Assembly: GCF_024171695.1 (NCBI RefSeq)
Contig: NZ_JAMTCF010000001.1
Location: 363,061-427,060, forward strand
Direction of reading: 5' to 3'
Length of the DNA: 64,000 nucleotides
Origin: Actinosynnema pretiosum
GTDB taxonomy: Bacteria > Actinomycetota > Actinomycetes > Mycobacteriales > Pseudonocardiaceae
Under the pieces are notes generated by a model. The model was not told the origin of the DNA. It was given only the letters and a program-made list of their open reading frames with translations, and made no database searches. Shown one piece after another: positions 32,217-39,818 of the stretch. The position numbers and the translations under genes are program-made. Position 1 is the first letter of the stretch. Each line of letters begins with the position of its first letter.

Positions 32217-32948
32217 TCAGCCCTCGCCGATGCGGAAGCCGACCCCGCGCACGGTGACGATCCAGCTCTTCGCCCCGAGCTTGCCGCGCAGGCTGCTCAC
32301 GTGCGTGTCGAGGGTGCGGCTGGCGCGGGCGCCGGGGAACTGCCCCTGCCACACCGAGGACATCAGCTGCTCGCGGGGCACCACCACCCCCGGTTGCGAG
32401 GCGAGCTGGTAGAGCAGGTCGAACTCCTTGCGGGTGGTGTCGATGACGCGCTGCGCCAGCTCCACCTCGCGGGTGTCGGCGTTGACCCGCAGCGCCCCGT
32501 GCTCGATGGCCTCGCGCAGCGGCAGCAGCAGCTTGGACGCGCCGCCTGACGGGCGGCGGGGCGCCGGGATGTCGACGGACGGGCGCGCGGGCGCGGTGCG
32601 CCGCCGCATGATCGCCTCGATGCGGGCGGTCAGCTCCCGCACGTCGAACGGCCGCTCCAGGCAGTCGTCGGCGCCCGCCCGGAACATGCGCACCCGGTAG
32701 GACTCGGTGCCCGCGCAGGTCAGCCCGATGACCGGGGTGTCCGCGACGGCCCGCACCCTGTCGCACACCTGCGGCCCGTCGATTTCACCCGAACCCACGT
32801 CGAGCAATATCAGTTCCACGTCCCGCGCCAGTCGCACGGCCGCGTCACCGTCAAGCGAATTGATTGTTGTGAAACCACGGCGTTCCAAACCCAGGGCGAG
32901 CTCTTCCGCACTCGTCGACTCGGAACTCACGATCAGCACGCGCAGCAA
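32217..32948 (-). CDS. OmpR-type response regulator with incomplete receiver site
   Basis: A 243-residue regulator: receiver about 1-120, long linker, winged helix about 150-240 (REQLMSSVWQ; TLDTHVSSLRGKLG; VTVRGVGFRIGEG). The acceptor Asp50 is kept (LILLDVGSG) but the N-terminal acidic pair is replaced (LIVSSES) and the Lys of the KP pair is Arg (LERPFD). It resembles the regulator at 16966 in domain layout, and the two bracket the biosynthetic block. No kinase is adjacent. The start is TTG 32948 behind GGGGGA; GTG 32939 is possible. Confidence 0.87.
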   Translation of the reverse strand: MLRVLIVSSESTSAEELALGLERRGFTTINSLDGDAAVRLARDVELILLDVGSGEIDGPQVCDRVRAVADTPVIGLTCAGTESYRVRMFRAGADDCLERPFDVRELTARIEAIMRRRTAPARPSVDIPAPRRPSGGASKLLLPLREAIEHGALRVNADTREVELAQRVIDTTRKEFDLLYQLASQPGVVVPREQLMSSVWQGQFPGARASRTLDTHVSSLRGKLGAKSWIVTVRGVGFRIGEG

Positions 32949-32991
32949 TTTGTCCCCCAGTCGCGGACGCCAACCGGCATTGGCTCCGAGG

Positions 32992-33031
32992 AAAGTAGAA
33001 CCGACCCGATGATCGTGTCAACGGGTCGGTT
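32992..33031 (-). promoter_or_regulatory. Promoter with 10-bp inverted-repeat operator
   Basis: Leftward TTGACA (33021-33016), 18-base spacer, TACTTT (32997-32992). A perfect inverted repeat AACCGACCCG (32999-33008) / CGGGTCGGTT (33022-33031) straddles the -35, so a dimeric regulator bound there would block or recruit polymerase. Autoregulation by the downstream gene is possible. Confidence 0.75.
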
Positions 33032-33324
33032 CATTGGTACTCCCGGAGCCTGCGGAAGCATTGCACCACATGGCCGCAGAGAAATCCGGAGAGCGAATCG
33101 GGAGGTATCGCGCGGGGCATGGGAGGCCCGGCTCGACCGCGCTCGCGCAGGCGCTCGGAGGGGCTCCGACGTGCGGCGGGGACACGCGTCACCCGCGCGT
33201 CGGACGCCCGCTCGCAGGAAGGCAGCGCCCCGTTCGGCGCACCGGGGTCAGGCGGGCGCGGATCAACCGGGCGCGGACAGGGCGAGCGCAGGCCGGGCGA
33301 GCGCGGGCCGGGCGCGAGCAGCGG
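33032..33324. other. Non-coding gap
   Basis: No gene supported; short GCGAGCGC.GGCCGG repeats occur around 33270-33310, near the end of the MerR gene. Confidence 0.4.
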
Positions 33325-33735
33325 TCAGGCGGACGTGGCCCGGTCGAGCTTGCCGTCGAGCGCGTCGCGCACGAGCCCCAGGTACTCGCTGATCGCGTCC
33401 CGGTTGCGGGTGAGGCAGTTGATGCGCGCCTCCATCCGCTCGCGCTCGCGCTCCAGCTGCGCGATCGTCTCGGGCATCAGCTCGTGGTCGAGGAAGTCGT
33501 GGATGTTCCTCGGCTTGTGCAGGCACGGCAGGAGCTGCTTGATGATCCTGGTCGGCAGGCCCGCGTCGAGCAGGCCCCGGATCTGGAGCACCCGGTCGAC
33601 GCTGGACTCGTCGTACTCGCGGTACCCGTTGGCCACCCGCGTGGACACGATGAGCCCCTGCTCCTCGTAGTAGCGCAGCAACCTGCGCGAGGTCTCGGTG
33701 CGCTCGGCGAGCTGTCCGATGAGAATGTGACCCAC
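33325..33735 (-). CDS. MerR-family transcriptional regulator
   Basis: A 136-residue MerR regulator. N-terminal winged helix LIGQLAERTETSRRLLRYYEEQGL and the second recognition segment RVANGYREY, then a dimerisation coiled coil (about 80-115). No Cys cluster for metal sensing, so it more likely responds to a small molecule. GTG 33735 start, perhaps leaderless. Divergent from the MFS gene across a 24-bp palindrome, implying that it controls that pump. Confidence 0.92.
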   Translation of the reverse strand: MGHILIGQLAERTETSRRLLRYYEEQGLIVSTRVANGYREYDESSVDRVLQIRGLLDAGLPTRIIKQLLPCLHKPRNIHDFLDHELMPETIAQLERERERMEARINCLTRNRDAISEYLGLVRDALDGKLDRATSA

Positions 33736-33753
33736 CTCATATCACATCCACTG

Positions 33754-33777
33754 GACCTTCACACTGGTGTGAAGGTC
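33754..33777. promoter_or_regulatory. MerR-type operator: perfect 24-bp palindrome
   Basis: GACCTTCACAC-TG-GTGTGAAGGTC, 11-bp arms with a two-base centre, 15 bases before the MFS start and 19 after the MerR start. MerR proteins bind such dyads inside an over-long promoter spacer. Confidence 0.85.
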
Positions 33778-33791
33778 TGACGATCTCCAGC

Positions 33792-35003
33792 ATGGCGACT
33801 GCTGACACCACCGTACCGACCGGCTCACCACCTGCGGAAGCAGGTGGCGCGAAGCTCCCCATGCTCGCGCTGATCGCGCTGTCCACCGCGGCCTTCCTGG
33901 GCATCCTCACCGAGGCCCTCCCGGCGGGCGTGCTGCCCGCGATGAGCGCCGACATGGGCGTGGGCGAGTCCGCGATGGGCCAGGTCCTCACCGTCTACGC
34001 GATCGCGTCCTCCATCTCCGCGATCCCGCTGTCCGTGCTCACCGCGGGCTGGCGTCGCAAGCCGCTGATGCTGGGGTCGATCGCGACCTTCGCCGTGGCC
34101 AACACGGTGACCGCCGTGTCGTCGAGCTACTCGCTGACCATGGTGTTCCGCTTCATCTGCGGTGTCGCCGCGGGCTTCATCTGGGCGCTGCTGGTCGAGT
34201 ACGCGCGCCGCATGGCACCGCCCCACCTGCAGGGACGCGCGATCGCGATCACCATGGCGGGCGTGCCGCTGGCGCTGTCGCTGGGCATCCCGGCGGGCAC
34301 CCTGCTGGGCAACGCGTTCGGCTGGCGCGTGACGTTCCTGATCATGACCGGCATCGCGCTGCTGCTGCTGGCCTGGGTGTCGGCGTCGGTGCCGGACTTC
34401 CCCGGCCACAAGGCCGAGCACCGGGTGCCGATCCGCAAGGCGTTCACCAGGCCCGGCGTGATCGCCGTGCTGTTCGTGGTGGCGGCGTGGGTGCTGTCCC
34501 ACAACATCCTCTACACCTACATCTCGACGTTCCTGATCGACTACGACATGGGCGCGCGGGTCGACTCGGTGCTGCTGGTGTTCGGCATCGCGTCGCTGGC
34601 CAGCATCCTGGTCGTGGGCGCGCAGGTGGACCGCAGGCTGCGCCTGCTGACCATCGTCAGCGCCGCGCTGGTGGCGGTGTCGGCGGCCATGCTGGTCGGC
34701 CTGGCGGACGTCCCGGTGCTGGTCTACGTCGCGGCGGCCCTGTGGGGCCTCGGTTGGGGCGGCGTGACCACGCTGCTCCAGACGGCGGTGACGGACGCGG
34801 GCGGCGACAGCGCGCAGGCGCTGCTGGTGACCACCTGGAACGGCTTCATGGCCGGTGGCGGCGCGGTGGGCGGCATCCTGCTGGACACCCTGGGCCCGAG
34901 GTCGTTCCCGTGGAGCGTGCTGGCCCTGATCGTGCCCGTCCTGTTCGTGGTGGTGATCGGTCGCCAGCACGCGTTCCCGGCGAAGCGCCCCGGAACCGCG
35001 TGA
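33792..35003 (+). CDS. MFS drug/metabolite efflux transporter (DHA1 type)
   Basis: A 403-residue, 12-helix major-facilitator protein. The motif A equivalent (LTAGWRRKPLMLGS) between helices 2 and 3 and a motif-C-like AGVPLALSLGIPAGTLLG in helix 5 mark it as an antiporter of the DHA1/AraJ-YdhP type. Controlled presumably by the divergent MerR gene. Substrate unknown; it could export the product of the neighbouring pathway or an unrelated toxin. Confidence 0.9.
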   Translation: MATADTTVPTGSPPAEAGGAKLPMLALIALSTAAFLGILTEALPAGVLPAMSADMGVGESAMGQVLTVYAIASSISAIPLSVLTAGWRRKPLMLGSIATFAVANTVTAVSSSYSLTMVFRFICGVAAGFIWALLVEYARRMAPPHLQGRAIAITMAGVPLALSLGIPAGTLLGNAFGWRVTFLIMTGIALLLLAWVSASVPDFPGHKAEHRVPIRKAFTRPGVIAVLFVVAAWVLSHNILYTYISTFLIDYDMGARVDSVLLVFGIASLASILVVGAQVDRRLRLLTIVSAALVAVSAAMLVGLADVPVLVYVAAALWGLGWGGVTTLLQTAVTDAGGDSAQALLVTTWNGFMAGGGAVGGILLDTLGPRSFPWSVLALIVPVLFVVVIGRQHAFPAKRPGTA

Positions 35004-35016
35004 GCCACCACACGGG

Positions 35017-35047
35017 CCCGGTTCCGCGCCCCCCACGCGGAACCGGG
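35017..35047 (+). terminator. Hairpin terminator after the MFS gene
   Basis: A 12-bp perfect stem CCCGGTTCCGCG / CGCGGAACCGGG. Confidence 0.8.
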
Positions 35048-35177
35048 TCCCGGAAATCCGGAGCGGTCGCGGAGGGCGCCCGCGACGCCCGGTGATTCCG
35101 AATTGACCGGAGGGCCGGACGGGTTCAGCCCGGAAGGCGGGGAAGAACGACCTCCGAACAGGGGACAGCCGCAAAAA

Positions 35178-35233
35178 GGGAAACGGGCGGCGATCCGAGG
35201 CCGATTGCCGGCCCCGGATCGCCGCCCTTTCCC
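35178..35233. terminator. Long hairpin between convergent genes
   Basis: A 19-bp stem with one bulged base (GGGAAACGGGCGGCGATCCG against CGGATCGCCGCCCTTTCCC), with an inner GGCC/GGCC stem. Probably a second, bidirectional terminator before cas6e. The rest of 35048-35370 shows nothing else. Confidence 0.75.
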
Positions 35234-35370
35234 GCGCCGTGCGTCGAACGGTCTACCCCAACCAATCGAAAGGGACATACCCCCCGGCGCGGCGGCGATC
35301 CGGGAAATCTTTTTCACCGTCGCCCCCGAGCGCCGGGGCATTCCGCGGAACCGCAGCGGTGCGGTCACCG

Positions 35371-36063
35371 CTAGGCGACCTCGGCGACCTCCCCGAGGTC
35401 GATCCGCGCCCTGGCGAGCGAGAGCATCCCGCACCCGTAGGCCTTGGCCCGCCCGATGCCGCTGCCGACCGCCTCGCGCAGCTCGTCCGCGTCGGTGACC
35501 ACGAGGTGCCCGTCGAACCGCACCGCGTCCACGGTGATGGGCCGTCCGGCCTTCTTGCGCCCGGTCATCCTGGGCGCGGACCACAGCGTCACGTCCGGCG
35601 CCCCGTCGGACCGCGCGCGCAGCGCGAACCCGTGCCGCTGCCCCTTGCGCGCGAGCCACGACACCTGCGCCTCGGGCGTCCGGTGCGCGACCCGCAGACC
35701 CCGCCCGCCCGGCTCGGCGGGCACGCTGTCCTTGGTGGCGTTGGCCAGCAGCCGGAACGCCAGCACCCGGCCGGGCTCGATGGCGTCGAGCAGCGGGTCG
35801 AGCGAGCGCACCTCGGCGGGCTCGGTGAGCAGGGTGTCGGGTAACCCGGTCCAGTCCGGCTCGGTCAGGCTCTGCACGTACTGGGTGTAGCCCTCGGTCG
35901 TGGGGTCGAGCCGCCACAGCACCCCGTGGGTCTGCCTGGCGGGCGAGCCGTCCTCGACCCTGGGGTAGCCGGACATGACGGTGCGGTGCATCTCGTGCAG
36001 GTTCGCCAGGTCCCGGCGGAACTCGCGGGAGCGCACGTCGACGGTCAACTTGGTCAGGAACAC
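35371..36063 (-). CDS. cas6e: Type I-E CRISPR-associated endoribonuclease Cas6e, isolated gene
   Basis: A 230-residue Cas6e (CasE/Cse3), the RNase that cuts CRISPR precursor RNA at repeat hairpins. The N-terminus MFLTKL...SREFRRDLAN and LHEMHRTVMSG include His26, matching the catalytic His of Thermus Cse3. The C-terminal glycine-rich RNA-binding loop GIGRAKAYGCGMLSLA is intact. The protein looks complete and functional, yet no cas3, cse1, cse2, cas7, cas5, cas1, cas2 or repeat array is within 28 kb on either side. Start GTG 36063 behind GAGGAAGG. Either a remnant or a trans-acting processor for arrays elsewhere. Confidence 0.93.
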   Translation of the reverse strand: MFLTKLTVDVRSREFRRDLANLHEMHRTVMSGYPRVEDGSPARQTHGVLWRLDPTTEGYTQYVQSLTEPDWTGLPDTLLTEPAEVRSLDPLLDAIEPGRVLAFRLLANATKDSVPAEPGGRGLRVAHRTPEAQVSWLARKGQRHGFALRARSDGAPDVTLWSAPRMTGRKKAGRPITVDAVRFDGHLVVTDADELREAVGSGIGRAKAYGCGMLSLARARIDLGEVAEVA

Positions 36064-36860
36064 CGCGCGATCAACCTTCCTCGGTCAGCTTCTCGGACAG
36101 CGCGAACCGCCCCGCGCGGACGGCGCGGGGTCGGGTGGCACGGGTGCGGGCGGCGCGGGGAGCGCGGCGCGGGGAGGGGTGGCCGGGCTCGTCGCGGCGG
36201 TCAGCGGAAAGCGCCCCGCTCGGGGCGAGCACATCGCTGATCGGCGCGGGACCCGGCGCGCGGGAGAGCGCGGTTCGAGCCGAGCGGATCATTCCGGGAC
36301 GGGCGTTGGATAAATCGGGAATGGATAACCGGCGCGCACCGGGACCGTGCAGGCGCCCTGCGGGGCCGACCGGGCACCGCAGGCCGGAGCGCACCGCCCC
36401 GACCAGCGGGAACGCCCGCGCGCCCCGCCCCAACGCCTCCCCGGACCAGCCCAGGACCTGCGACGACTTACCCCACGCGGCCCACACCGGTGGAACCGGC
36501 TCGCCCACACCACCCTCCCCCACGCGCACTACCGCCCAGGAAGGACATGCAATCACAGGATTGCGCCCGGCGGGACGCGAGATAGCGGAAAGGGGCCGAA
36601 AGTCCCGAGGCAAAACAATTCGCCGCACAATTGCGGTCAGGCGTTCCGGTGCGCCGGGGAACCCGACCGGAGCGGTGCTCAACGGTCGGCGGAACGGGAA
36701 CGGGAACGGGTGGCCGGGGGCCGGAGACGGCAGCGCCCCGCGCGGCGTGACGCCTGCGGCGGGGCGGGATGGGACGGGGTGGGACGGGGGCGTGCCTGGG
36801 GACCGGGGGCGCCGGCCGGTCCCCGCGGACCGAGCCGGCGTCGTCCCCCTCTGGCCTACC
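36064..36860. other. 0.8-kb non-coding region upstream of cas6e
   Basis: No gene found and no regularly spaced repeats that would form a CRISPR array. A small inverted repeat GCAATC-ACAG-GATTGC (36549-36564) and two ACAATT copies near 36616-36634 mark an AT-richer, possibly regulatory patch. Confidence 0.55.
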
Positions 36861-37715
36861 TCAGTGCTGGACCTTGTCCAGGTGCAGCATCTTCGCGATG
36901 ACGGCGTCGAGCTCGCCGTCGTTGAAGATCTTCTTCCAGTCGTCCTTGACGATCGTCTCGCGGCCGTAGTCCATCGCGATCAGGCAGGCGTCGGAGAACG
37001 GGTTGTCACCCTTGAGGGTGTTCGCGAGCGCGACCTGGACGTGGCCGAGCAGCATGGCGCGGGCGGCGGGCTCGGGGACGCCGACGGTGTTGACGGTCTC
37101 CTCCAGCGCCTCCTTGAGCAGCGCGCCGACCATGCAGGCCACCGTCTCGACGAGGGTGGGCTCCAGGTACGCCAGCTGCTTGACGGTCACCCAGTGCACG
37201 TCGATGACCGGCGCGTACATGGTGCGGATGACCTCGGCGGCGACGGCCTGGGCCGCCTCGTCGCCCGACTCGATCGCGGCCACGACGTCCTGCGCGGCGG
37301 CGATGCCGCCGAAGGTGTCGGCGACCTCCTCCGGGGTCTTGCGCTGGAGGAACACCGACGGGTGACACGGGTGGGCGACGACGAACTCGACGTCGTCGCG
37401 CTTGGTGAGCAGACCGGCGTACGCGGCGGCCGGGTCCAGGGTCAGCACGATGGCGCCGGACTTGAGCTGCGGCACGACCTGCGCGGACACCGGGCCGAGC
37501 GCGATGTCCGGCACGGCGAGGATGACGACCTGGGCGTCCTTGACGGCCTCGGCGGTGTCGGTGACCTCGCGGCCCGCGTCCTTGACCCGAACCTGACCGG
37601 GCTCGGAGTTCTCGCTGTAGAAGACCGTGTGGGAGGTGCGCGCGAGGTTGTTCGACACGCGCATACCCATCTTGCCGCCCGCTCCGATGACGGCGATGGT
37701 CAGGTTCTCGGTCAT
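36861..37715 (-). CDS. NAD(P)-binding oxidoreductase, 6-phosphogluconate-dehydrogenase-like
   Basis: A 284-residue dehydrogenase. N-terminal Rossmann motif IAVIGAGGKMGMRVSNNLA, then VVILAVPDIALGPV and a helical C-terminal domain with VAHPCHPSVFL and a conserved HWVTVKQLAYLEP. It belongs to the group annotated as phosphogluconate-dehydrogenase C-terminal-domain proteins found beside sugar-acid and tetrose pathways. Last gene of the catabolic operon; its ATG overlaps the stop of the isomerase gene upstream. Reaction not known; oxidation of a branched or four-carbon sugar acid is likely. Confidence 0.8.
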   Translation of the reverse strand: MTENLTIAVIGAGGKMGMRVSNNLARTSHTVFYSENSEPGQVRVKDAGREVTDTAEAVKDAQVVILAVPDIALGPVSAQVVPQLKSGAIVLTLDPAAAYAGLLTKRDDVEFVVAHPCHPSVFLQRKTPEEVADTFGGIAAAQDVVAAIESGDEAAQAVAAEVIRTMYAPVIDVHWVTVKQLAYLEPTLVETVACMVGALLKEALEETVNTVGVPEPAARAMLLGHVQVALANTLKGDNPFSDACLIAMDYGRETIVKDDWKKIFNDGELDAVIAKMLHLDKVQH

Positions 37716-38512
37716 GGTCGTGTGCTCCTCAGGTAGTCCACGCTGTGCGCGGTCCACTGTTGTTCGGTCTTGCGGGTCACGTCCTCGTCGCCCTGCCAGG
37801 GCAGCCAGTGCTCGACGATCTGGTTGACCCCGCGCTCGTCGGGGCGGACCCGGTCGAGCAGGTGGTCGTAGTCGAGCAGGCCGGTGCCCATGAGCGCGCC
37901 CGCGAGCTGGAAGCCCACCCAGCCCTCGCTGCGGGTGAACGCGAAGTCCTTCGAGTGCACGTTGAGCACGTGCTCGGCGCACCGGTCCACCACCGCGATC
38001 GGCTGCTCCAGGGCGGCCACGGTGTTGGCGGGGTCCAGGCAGATCCCCACGCGCGGGTGGTCGACGCCCTCGACGAGGTCGACCAGCGCGGACGTGGACA
38101 CCTGCTCGTAGGTCTCCAGCGCCAGGTCCACGCCGCGCTCGGCCAGCTCCGGCGCGATGGCGCGCAGGTCGGCCAGCGCCTCGGCGGGGGTGGGCCGGTG
38201 GTCGGCGGTGTTGACCATGCTGCGCAGCACCTTCGCGCCCAGCACGTCGGCGATGTCCAGGTAGCGGCGCAGGTGCTCGGGCCGCAGGCCCCTGGTGCCC
38301 AGCTCGAACGCCACGCCCGCCGCGTCACCGGCGGCGCGCAGGGCGCGCAGCTGCTCGGCGTCGAAGTCCTCGATGGCCGGGTGGTCGCAGATCTGGAGCA
38401 GCCCCACGCCCAGCTCGGCGGTCTTCCCGACCACCTCGACCAGGGTCAGCGGCTTCTCCACCCGGGAGGACAGCTGCCAGAAGAACGCGTAGGTGCTCAG
38501 CCCGATGCTCAT
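37712..38512 (-). CDS. Sugar-phosphate isomerase/epimerase (TIM barrel, EryC-like)
   Basis: A 266-residue xylose-isomerase-like TIM barrel. Seen: LLQICDHPAIEDFD, LALETYEQVSTSALVDLVEG (metal Glu), HPRVGICLDPANTV (Asp) and AEHVLNVHSKDF (His), the metal-binding order of this superfamily. In Brucella erythritol breakdown a protein of this fold interconverts tetrulose phosphates. Start and stop both overlap neighbours in a tight operon. Confidence 0.85.
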   Translation of the reverse strand: MSIGLSTYAFFWQLSSRVEKPLTLVEVVGKTAELGVGLLQICDHPAIEDFDAEQLRALRAAGDAAGVAFELGTRGLRPEHLRRYLDIADVLGAKVLRSMVNTADHRPTPAEALADLRAIAPELAERGVDLALETYEQVSTSALVDLVEGVDHPRVGICLDPANTVAALEQPIAVVDRCAEHVLNVHSKDFAFTRSEGWVGFQLAGALMGTGLLDYDHLLDRVRPDERGVNQIVEHWLPWQGDEDVTRKTEQQWTAHSVDYLRSTRP

Positions 38513-39282
38513 GCCGGAACCCCCTCCACCTCGGCGACCTCGTCCAGCACCCGGCGCAGCGCGGCGGGGTCGTGCGCGAACCGGCCGAGGAACAGCCCGT
38601 CGGCGTCGCCGCCGAGCGCGGAGTACAGGCCGGGCCCGGCGCTGCCGCCGTAGATGACCCGGCTGCCGGGCCGACCGGCCACGTCCCCGCGCAGCGCCGC
38701 GCACACCGCGCGGACGTGCTCGTGCGGGGCGGGCTCGGCCGCGCCGATCGCCCACACCGGCTCGTAGGCCAGGGTGATCGGGCCGGGCAGGCTGGCGGAG
38801 TTGACCAGCGCGGACGCGAGCTGCGCGCGGCACACCTCCACCGCGTGCTCGACGGTGCCGCGCACCGGCTCGCCGACGCACAGCACCGGCTCCAGCTGGT
38901 TGCGCAGCGCGGCGGCGAGCTTGGCGGCGACGATCCGGTCGTCCTCGGTGAACAGCCTGCGCCGCTCGGCGTGGCCGACCTCGACGTACCGGCAGCCGAT
39001 CTCGCGCAGCGCCACGCCGCTGACCTCGCCGGTGTAGGCGCCCTGGTCCTCCCAGGACAGGTCCTGCGCGCCGACCGCGATCCCGGTGTCACCGGCCGCC
39101 GCGACCAGCGCGGAGAGCTCGGTGAACGTCGGCAGCACGAACAGCTCGGCGGTCCCGGAGGCGAGCGCCGGGTGGCCCGCGACCAGGGACAGCACCTCGT
39201 CGAACCACTCGCGGGTGCGGCGCGGGCCCAGGTACATCTTCAGGCTCACGCCGATCGCCACGCGCGGGCGGGGGGCTGGCAT
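38509..39282 (-). CDS. Triose-phosphate-isomerase-like protein (tetrulose-phosphate isomerase)
   Basis: A 257-residue TpiA homologue with the catalytic trio: Lys in GVSLKMYLG, His in VEVGHAERRR and Glu in LAYEPVWAIG, plus the phosphate loop YGGSAGPG. Divergence from housekeeping TpiA (NWKMN replaced) and its operon suggest the EryH/LerI-type role of isomerising L-erythrulose phosphate, as in Brucella and Mycobacterium smegmatis tetritol pathways. Confidence 0.87.
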   Translation of the reverse strand: MPAPRPRVAIGVSLKMYLGPRRTREWFDEVLSLVAGHPALASGTAELFVLPTFTELSALVAAAGDTGIAVGAQDLSWEDQGAYTGEVSGVALREIGCRYVEVGHAERRRLFTEDDRIVAAKLAAALRNQLEPVLCVGEPVRGTVEHAVEVCRAQLASALVNSASLPGPITLAYEPVWAIGAAEPAPHEHVRAVCAALRGDVAGRPGSRVIYGGSAGPGLYSALGGDADGLFLGRFAHDPAALRRVLDEVAEVEGVPA

Positions 39283-39764
39283 CAGCGCGTCCCCGCGGTC
39301 TCGCGGCCCTCGTCGTACTCGGTGATCAGGGCGACCTTCTGCGCGGAGGCCGAGCCCTCGTCGAAGCGGTACTCCAGCCACTCGCGGGCAAGGCGGCGGG
39401 CCAGCTCCAGGCCCACGACGCGCTGGCCGAAGCACAGCACCTGGGCGTTGTTGCTGAGCACGGCGCGCTCGACGGAGAAGCTGTCGTGCGCGGTGACGGC
39501 GCGCACGCCGGTCACCTTGTTGGCGGCGATGGCCACGCCGAGGCCGGTGCCGCACACCAGCAGCGCGCGGTCCGCCTCGCCCCTGGCGATCATCTCGGCG
39601 GCGGAGACCGCGACCGCCGGGTACGGGGTGTGGCCGTCGGAGTCGACGCCGACGTCGACGACGGACACGACGGCGCCGCTGGCCTCCAGGTCCCGCTTGA
39701 GGGCTTCCTTGTACTCGAAGCCGGCGTCGTCGGAGCCGACGACGATCCGGAGCTGCGCGGTCAT
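39282..39764 (-). CDS. RpiB/LacA-family isomerase (erythrulose-4-phosphate isomerase-like)
   Basis: A 160-residue RpiB-type isomerase. Catalytic Cys in [16 protein letters not shown], substrate/phosphate residues in [11 protein letters not shown] and HTPYPAVAV, and [15 protein letters not shown] near the end. In this operon it probably converts D-erythrulose 4-phosphate to D-erythrose 4-phosphate (EryI/DerI role), feeding the pentose-phosphate pathway. One-base stop/start overlap with the next gene; GAGAGGACC before its ATG. Confidence 0.9.
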   Translation of the reverse strand: MTAQLRIVVGSDDAGFEYKEALKRDLEASGAVVSVVDVGVDSDGHTPYPAVAVSAAEMIARGEADRALLVCGTGLGVAIAANKVTGVRAVTAHDSFSVERAVLSNNAQVLCFGQRVVGLELARRLAREWLEYRFDEGSASAQKVALITEYDEGRETAGTR

Positions 39765-39818
39765 GCGTGGTCCTCTCGAACGGGTGGTGATGTGTCGCGC
39801 CGGTGCCCGCTGCCCCCG

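Noticed and set aside
36064-36860. CRISPR array beside cas6e
   Set aside because: Read through for evenly spaced repeats of about 61-bp period and found none.
36861-39282. Housekeeping glycolysis or pentose-phosphate genes (tpiA, rpiB, gnd)
   Set aside because: Altered active-site surroundings, the operon with a DhaK-DhaL kinase and a sugar-acid importer, and divergent regulation point to a dedicated catabolic pathway.
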